Source: PCC-6802 sp943367755
GTDB taxonomy: Bacteria; Cyanobacteriota; Cyanobacteriia; Pseudanabaenales; Pseudanabaenaceae
Reading direction: 5' to 3'
Assembly: GCA_943367755.1 (NCBI GenBank)
Contig: CALRKB020000012.1
Location: 43,576-107,575, forward strand
DNA length: 64,000 nt
Of the stretch, positions 61,055-64,000 are shown one piece after another; the first letter of the stretch is position 1; the number at the start of each line of letters is the position of its first letter. The notes beneath the pieces were generated by a model that was not told the DNA's origin, made no database searches, and saw only the letters and a program-made list of their open reading frames with translations. The position numbers and the translations under genes are program-made.

Positions 61055-61747
61055 CTATTGAGATGTATTTTCTGATTGCTGGCTGGGTGCGATCGGACTT
61101 GCGCCAAATAAATTTGGGAAGATGAGTCCCGTCCGGGCTTTATAGGCAGCAAATTCAGGATAGCGCGACAGGGATTTATCCTTTTTCAACATATTCGGCA
61201 CAAATAGTACTCCTACAAAAAATCCTAATATAGCGAACGGCAGCCAGTGCTGCGCTAACATTGCAAATGATGCATAAATGAGAATCTCGCCTAAATAATT
61301 AGTGTTACGGCACCGTGCGAAAAATCCCTCAGTAATTAGACCGGGCTGATATTTGAGCGTATAGTACTTCTGAGCATCACTGGTGTAATGCAGGAACACA
61401 CCCATAATATTAACGGTGATCGCCACTGCCATCAGTGGTAAAGCAGTCACAGAATTGCTGCTAATCAACAGGAATGGTGCTACCCAGTAAAGCAACATCA
61501 CACCGAAATTAACCATACCAATGCCAATTGACACTTCTGCTTCCCACTGCCGATCGGGATAAATACGATCCTTGAGCAGCCAGAGGATACCATAGGTGCC
61601 GTGCAAGGCTAAATAGACCCAAGCGCCTAAACTGAAGTTTTGATAGGCAAACATCATGCCTAGGACTACAGGTAGCGTCAGTCCTTTATGCAGATTAATT
61701 GCGTGCTTGATTTTCATGGAGTAGGTTTTCTCGATCGGCTGATTCAT
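61055..61747 (-). CDS. DUF1295/isoprenylcysteine methyltransferase-like membrane protein
   Basis: 230 aa from ATG 61747 (the frame opens to 61798). About six membrane helices. ALHGTYGILWLLKDRIYPD and the late LITEGFFARCRNTNYLGEILIYASF motif match the DUF1295/steroid reductase C-terminal group. A lipid or isoprenoid substrate is likely but unknown. Close (19 bases) to the cysteine desulfurase on the same strand, and divergent from folB-rnhA. Confidence 0.82.
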   Translation of the reverse strand: MNQPIEKTYSMKIKHAINLHKGLTLPVVLGMMFAYQNFSLGAWVYLALHGTYGILWLLKDRIYPDRQWEAEVSIGIGMVNFGVMLLYWVAPFLLISSNSVTALPLMAVAITVNIMGVFLHYTSDAQKYYTLKYQPGLITEGFFARCRNTNYLGEILIYASFAMLAQHWLPFAILGFFVGVLFVPNMLKKDKSLSRYPEFAAYKARTGLIFPNLFGASPIAPSQQSENTSQ

Positions 61748-61787
61748 TATGCTATTATTCCTGACCTGCCCTAATTTGGATGACTTA

Positions 61788-62753
61788 ATGACGAGCAAAA
61801 TTCACTTAACTGGAGTGCGTGCCTATGGCTATGTAGGTTTTTTGCCAGAAGAGAATGTCTTAGGACAGTGGTTTACGGTGGATGTCACGCTCTGGACTGA
61901 CTTTGAGGCGGCCACTCGCACCGATGCGATCGCCGATACGCTTGACTATTGCGCGTGCATTGCCAAAATTGAAAAAATAATTCAAACGTCTAAATTTGCT
62001 CTGATCGAGCGTCTGGCAGGTGCAATTGCAGATTGCTTGCTAGAAGATGCCAAAATTGAAAAGTTAGAACTGCGCGTTACTAAAAATCCCCCTATTCCTA
62101 ATTTTTTAGGTGCCGTAGCGGTCGAACTTAGTCGCGATCGCAGCTCCCAACCAAAAACTCAACAGTTGGAGATTGTTACAGAGTACAAGCAGATTGTTCA
62201 GGATGCTCAGATTGATGGTCCCGATCGATCAGAGCAGAGCGATCGCAATGAACTCCAGCCTGAAAAACTAAAATCCCATCAAAAATCCAGTGCTATATCT
62301 AGTATTCATACTGATGGTGCCTGTTCCAAAAATCCAGGTCCTGGTGGTTGGGGCGTAGTCGTGCATTTTGATGATGGTGAGGTGACAGAGCTAGGTGGGA
62401 GGATGGCTAGTACAACCAATAATCAGATGGAGTTGCAGGCGGCGATTTCGGCGTTGGAATTTCTGGCACAGCAAGCACAGACAAATCCCGTCGATCTATA
62501 TACAGACAGTAAGTATGTAATTGATGGCATTACTAAGTGGATTAAAGGCTGGAAAAAGAATGGCTGGCAGACCAAAGACAAGAAACCCGTCAAGAATCAG
62601 GAACTATGGCAAGCACTCGATCTCTTGAATTCCGCTAATGTGAGATGGCATTGGGTAGAGGGCCATTCCGGCGATCCTGATAACGAACGCTGCGATGCGA
62701 TCGCGCGGGCCTATACCTTTTCACAAAATCCCGATTTGCGCCTCAGGAAATAA
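61788..62753 (+). CDS. FolB-RNase HI fusion protein
   Basis: 321 aa from ATG 61788. Residues 1-117 are dihydroneopterin aldolase: IHLTGVRAYGYVGFLPEE, TLDYCACIAKI, LIERLAG and the RVTKNPPIP motif with catalytic Lys near 99. A charged linker (118-170) follows. Residues 172-312 are RNase HI with D176, E215, D240 and D303 as the DEDD set and GHSG at 292-295. Both halves look intact. The pairing is biochemically unrelated (folate synthesis and RNA:DNA hybrid removal). Whether the linker is cut in the cell cannot be seen. Confidence 0.9.
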   Translation: MTSKIHLTGVRAYGYVGFLPEENVLGQWFTVDVTLWTDFEAATRTDAIADTLDYCACIAKIEKIIQTSKFALIERLAGAIADCLLEDAKIEKLELRVTKNPPIPNFLGAVAVELSRDRSSQPKTQQLEIVTEYKQIVQDAQIDGPDRSEQSDRNELQPEKLKSHQKSSAISSIHTDGACSKNPGPGGWGVVVHFDDGEVTELGGRMASTTNNQMELQAAISALEFLAQQAQTNPVDLYTDSKYVIDGITKWIKGWKKNGWQTKDKKPVKNQELWQALDLLNSANVRWHWVEGHSGDPDNERCDAIARAYTFSQNPDLRLRK

Positions 62754-62764
62754 ATAATCTTGAA

Positions 62765-63553
62765 TCAGGCTCCCATCGCCGAATAGTGTTTCAATCCCTT
62801 ACGCCATAACCAGCGATTGAGCACCAGGAAGATCGCCCCCCACCCCAGCATGACTAAAATGCCTTTACCAAAATTGACAGGTAAACCAATAATGAGCGCA
62901 GAGGGGAAATGCACCATGTATGGGAATGGAGTCCACATTACGATTTCGCGGACATTATCTGGAAATACCTCTAGCGGGGCTACTAATCCTGATAAGAACA
63001 GATAGATTAAAAACCAGACCTGCTCGATCGCACTGGCACGTTCTGTCCAAAAGGCAAACAGGGCAAATGTATACTGGATCAGGAAGCGTAGCGAAAATGC
63101 GATCGCTACCACCACGATAAAGCCCAGCACGTTCGCAAGCTTAGGAATCCAAAATGATGTTGGATAGAGCACAAAGAATAAGCCCACCATCACAATAATG
63201 AAGGGGAATCTCGCAAAGCGTTCGGCAACGTGCGTTGCAAAGTGATGCCAGACAGGATCGAGCGGTTGCAGAAGCTTATTGGATAATTTTCCTTGTACGA
63301 CTTCCTTCTCAAATTCCCAAATTACCCACACTACGTTAAACTGTCGTACCACAAATGCTGCTAAAAAGTAACGGGCAAAATCTAGAGCAGATAAACCAAA
63401 TCGACCACCCTGTGCCGCTTGGATCCAGACGCCCATGAGAATAAAGGGCAGGGAATTTGACAGGGCCCACAACAGTAACTCTGCTCTATACTCCAACATA
63501 TAGGCATAGTAAGTACTGAGCAGCGTTTTGGCAACGCGAATGGCATGAAGCAT
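62765..63553 (-). CDS. ABC-2 family permease (DUF990-like)
   Basis: 262 aa from ATG 63553, which overlaps the stop of the upstream gene (TAATG). Six membrane segments. The family-typical FEKEVVQGKLSNKLLQPLDPVWHHFATHVAER loop (about residues 83-114) and FLSGLVAPLEVFPD are present. No ATPase gene lies in the window, so it may pair with one farther away. Substrate unknown. Confidence 0.83.
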   Translation of the reverse strand: MLHAIRVAKTLLSTYYAYMLEYRAELLLWALSNSLPFILMGVWIQAAQGGRFGLSALDFARYFLAAFVVRQFNVVWVIWEFEKEVVQGKLSNKLLQPLDPVWHHFATHVAERFARFPFIIVMVGLFFVLYPTSFWIPKLANVLGFIVVVAIAFSLRFLIQYTFALFAFWTERASAIEQVWFLIYLFLSGLVAPLEVFPDNVREIVMWTPFPYMVHFPSALIIGLPVNFGKGILVMLGWGAIFLVLNRWLWRKGLKHYSAMGA

Positions 63554-63906
63554 TATTTTCCGCCCCAATATTTTAAGACTCTCTGTAGCTCTTCCAAGCG
63601 AATCGGCTTGGCAATATGATCTTGCATACCTGCTTGCAGATAGCGATCGCGATCCTCTTTCATGGCATTTGCCGTCATGGCGATAATTGTGGGAACGGGG
63701 CGATCGCTCTTGCCTTCGCGAATGTGTTGTGTAGCCTCTAACCCATCCATCTCAGGCATTTGAATATCCATTAAAATGACATCATAGTTATGATGTTTTA
63801 ATGCTTCTAATACCTCTTCCCCATTTTCGACAACATCCGCTTCATAGCCTAGTCGCTCATCTAGGTAAGTAGGTGAAATGGCAAAATAGGAGAAAGCCGT
63901 TTTCAT
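63553..63906 (-). pseudogene. Truncated response-regulator receiver domain (5' end lost)
   Basis: 117 aa. From residue 20 the receiver fold is normal: LGYEADVVENGEEVLEALKHHNYDVILMDIQMPEMDG (phosphoacceptor Asp in VILMD), TANAM and the AKPIRL Lys. But the first strand with the usual acidic DDN motif is missing; residues 1-16 are unrelated. It is the C-terminal receiver of a hybrid kinase or response regulator, cut at its 5' end next to a transposase. Its coupling to the ABC-2 permease suggests that it was the last domain of a larger gene. Confidence 0.75.
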
Positions 63907-63923
63907 AAATTGTCAGACATACC

Positions 63924-64000
63924 ATGATAAAGTTTCCCCTGACCCAGTTGTTAGATGAGCAAGCTTGCTATGAATGGTTATTAAAGATCCTACATCCGCA
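63924..64000 (+). mobile_element. Start of an IS1595-type transposase gene (3' end outside window)
   Basis: A plus-strand frame from ATG 63924 is open to the window edge. MIKFPLTQLLDEQACYEWLL and LHP match the N-terminus of transposases that continue into a zinc ribbon (…LCCPxC). The neighbouring receiver gene is truncated right here, which fits an insertion. Only 25 residues are visible. Confidence 0.6.

Overview
The window is chromosomal DNA from a cyanobacterium. The palindrome GCGATCGC (HIP1) and its GCGATCG half-forms recur throughout, inside genes and between them. Several products belong to families found mainly or only in cyanobacteria: a DUF4090 protein, a DUF3285-like protein, a CCB2/CCB4 complex C assembly factor, an SLH-domain lipoprotein, a DUF3352 protein, a DUF2808 protein, repeated Uma2 and DUF29 genes, and a small NblA-like protein. 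GTG and TTG starts are common. A filamentous or Pseudanabaena/Leptolyngbya-like host is possible, but nothing here fixes the genus.

Layout. 1-4.4 kb: end of a metallophosphoesterase, two Uma2 genes, a LysE exporter, a DUF2808 secreted protein, tRNA-Arg(CCG) and a DUF2459 protein. 4.4-9.8 kb: recF, a small membrane protein, ybeY and dgkA on the plus strand, then a large minus-strand coiled-coil plus Hsp70/actin-like ATPase. 9.9-10.2 kb: a decayed IS200/IS605 tnpB. 10.2-18.4 kb: a methyltransferase, DUF4090, a phosphoesterase, a PIN/TRAM and membrane-protein pair, hemW, DedA and tRNA-Tyr. 18.5-25.4 kb: SLH lipoprotein, PsiE, an HTH-GrpE-like fusion divergent from recA, a macro-domain gene and an NblA-like gene. 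26-34 kb: peptidase, phosphatase-like protein, DUF3352, CobD-like aminotransferase and ftsH. 34-42 kb: two FAD oxidoreductases, argH, a repeat cluster and TPR proteins.

42.4-48.1 kb is a complete urea ABC transporter operon (urtABCDE) behind a perfect NtcA site (GTA-N8-TAC), so it is very probably switched on by nitrogen limitation. 48.1-49.7 kb is an orphan ParA-type ATPase overlapping a glutamine-rich coiled-coil partner. 49.9-52 kb holds ddl, a DUF29 gene and a GNAT gene. 52.2-54.4 kb is the most distinctive locus: an acyl-lipid desaturase divergent from a TetR regulator carrying a C-terminal domain that looks like a catalytically degraded tyrosine recombinase. Two copies of one 17-bp palindromic operator lie between them. 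54.4-64 kb holds a Wzc-like tyrosine autokinase, the CCB assembly factor, an AEC transporter, a cysteine desulfurase, a FolB-RNase HI fusion, an ABC-2 permease, and a response-regulator fragment cut off next to the start of a transposase at the window edge.

There is no rRNA, CRISPR array, prophage or replication origin that I can see. The best candidates for undescribed biology are the desaturase/TetR-recombinase locus, the ParA/coiled-coil pair, the coiled-coil/Hsp70-like ATPase and the HTH-GrpE-like protein.
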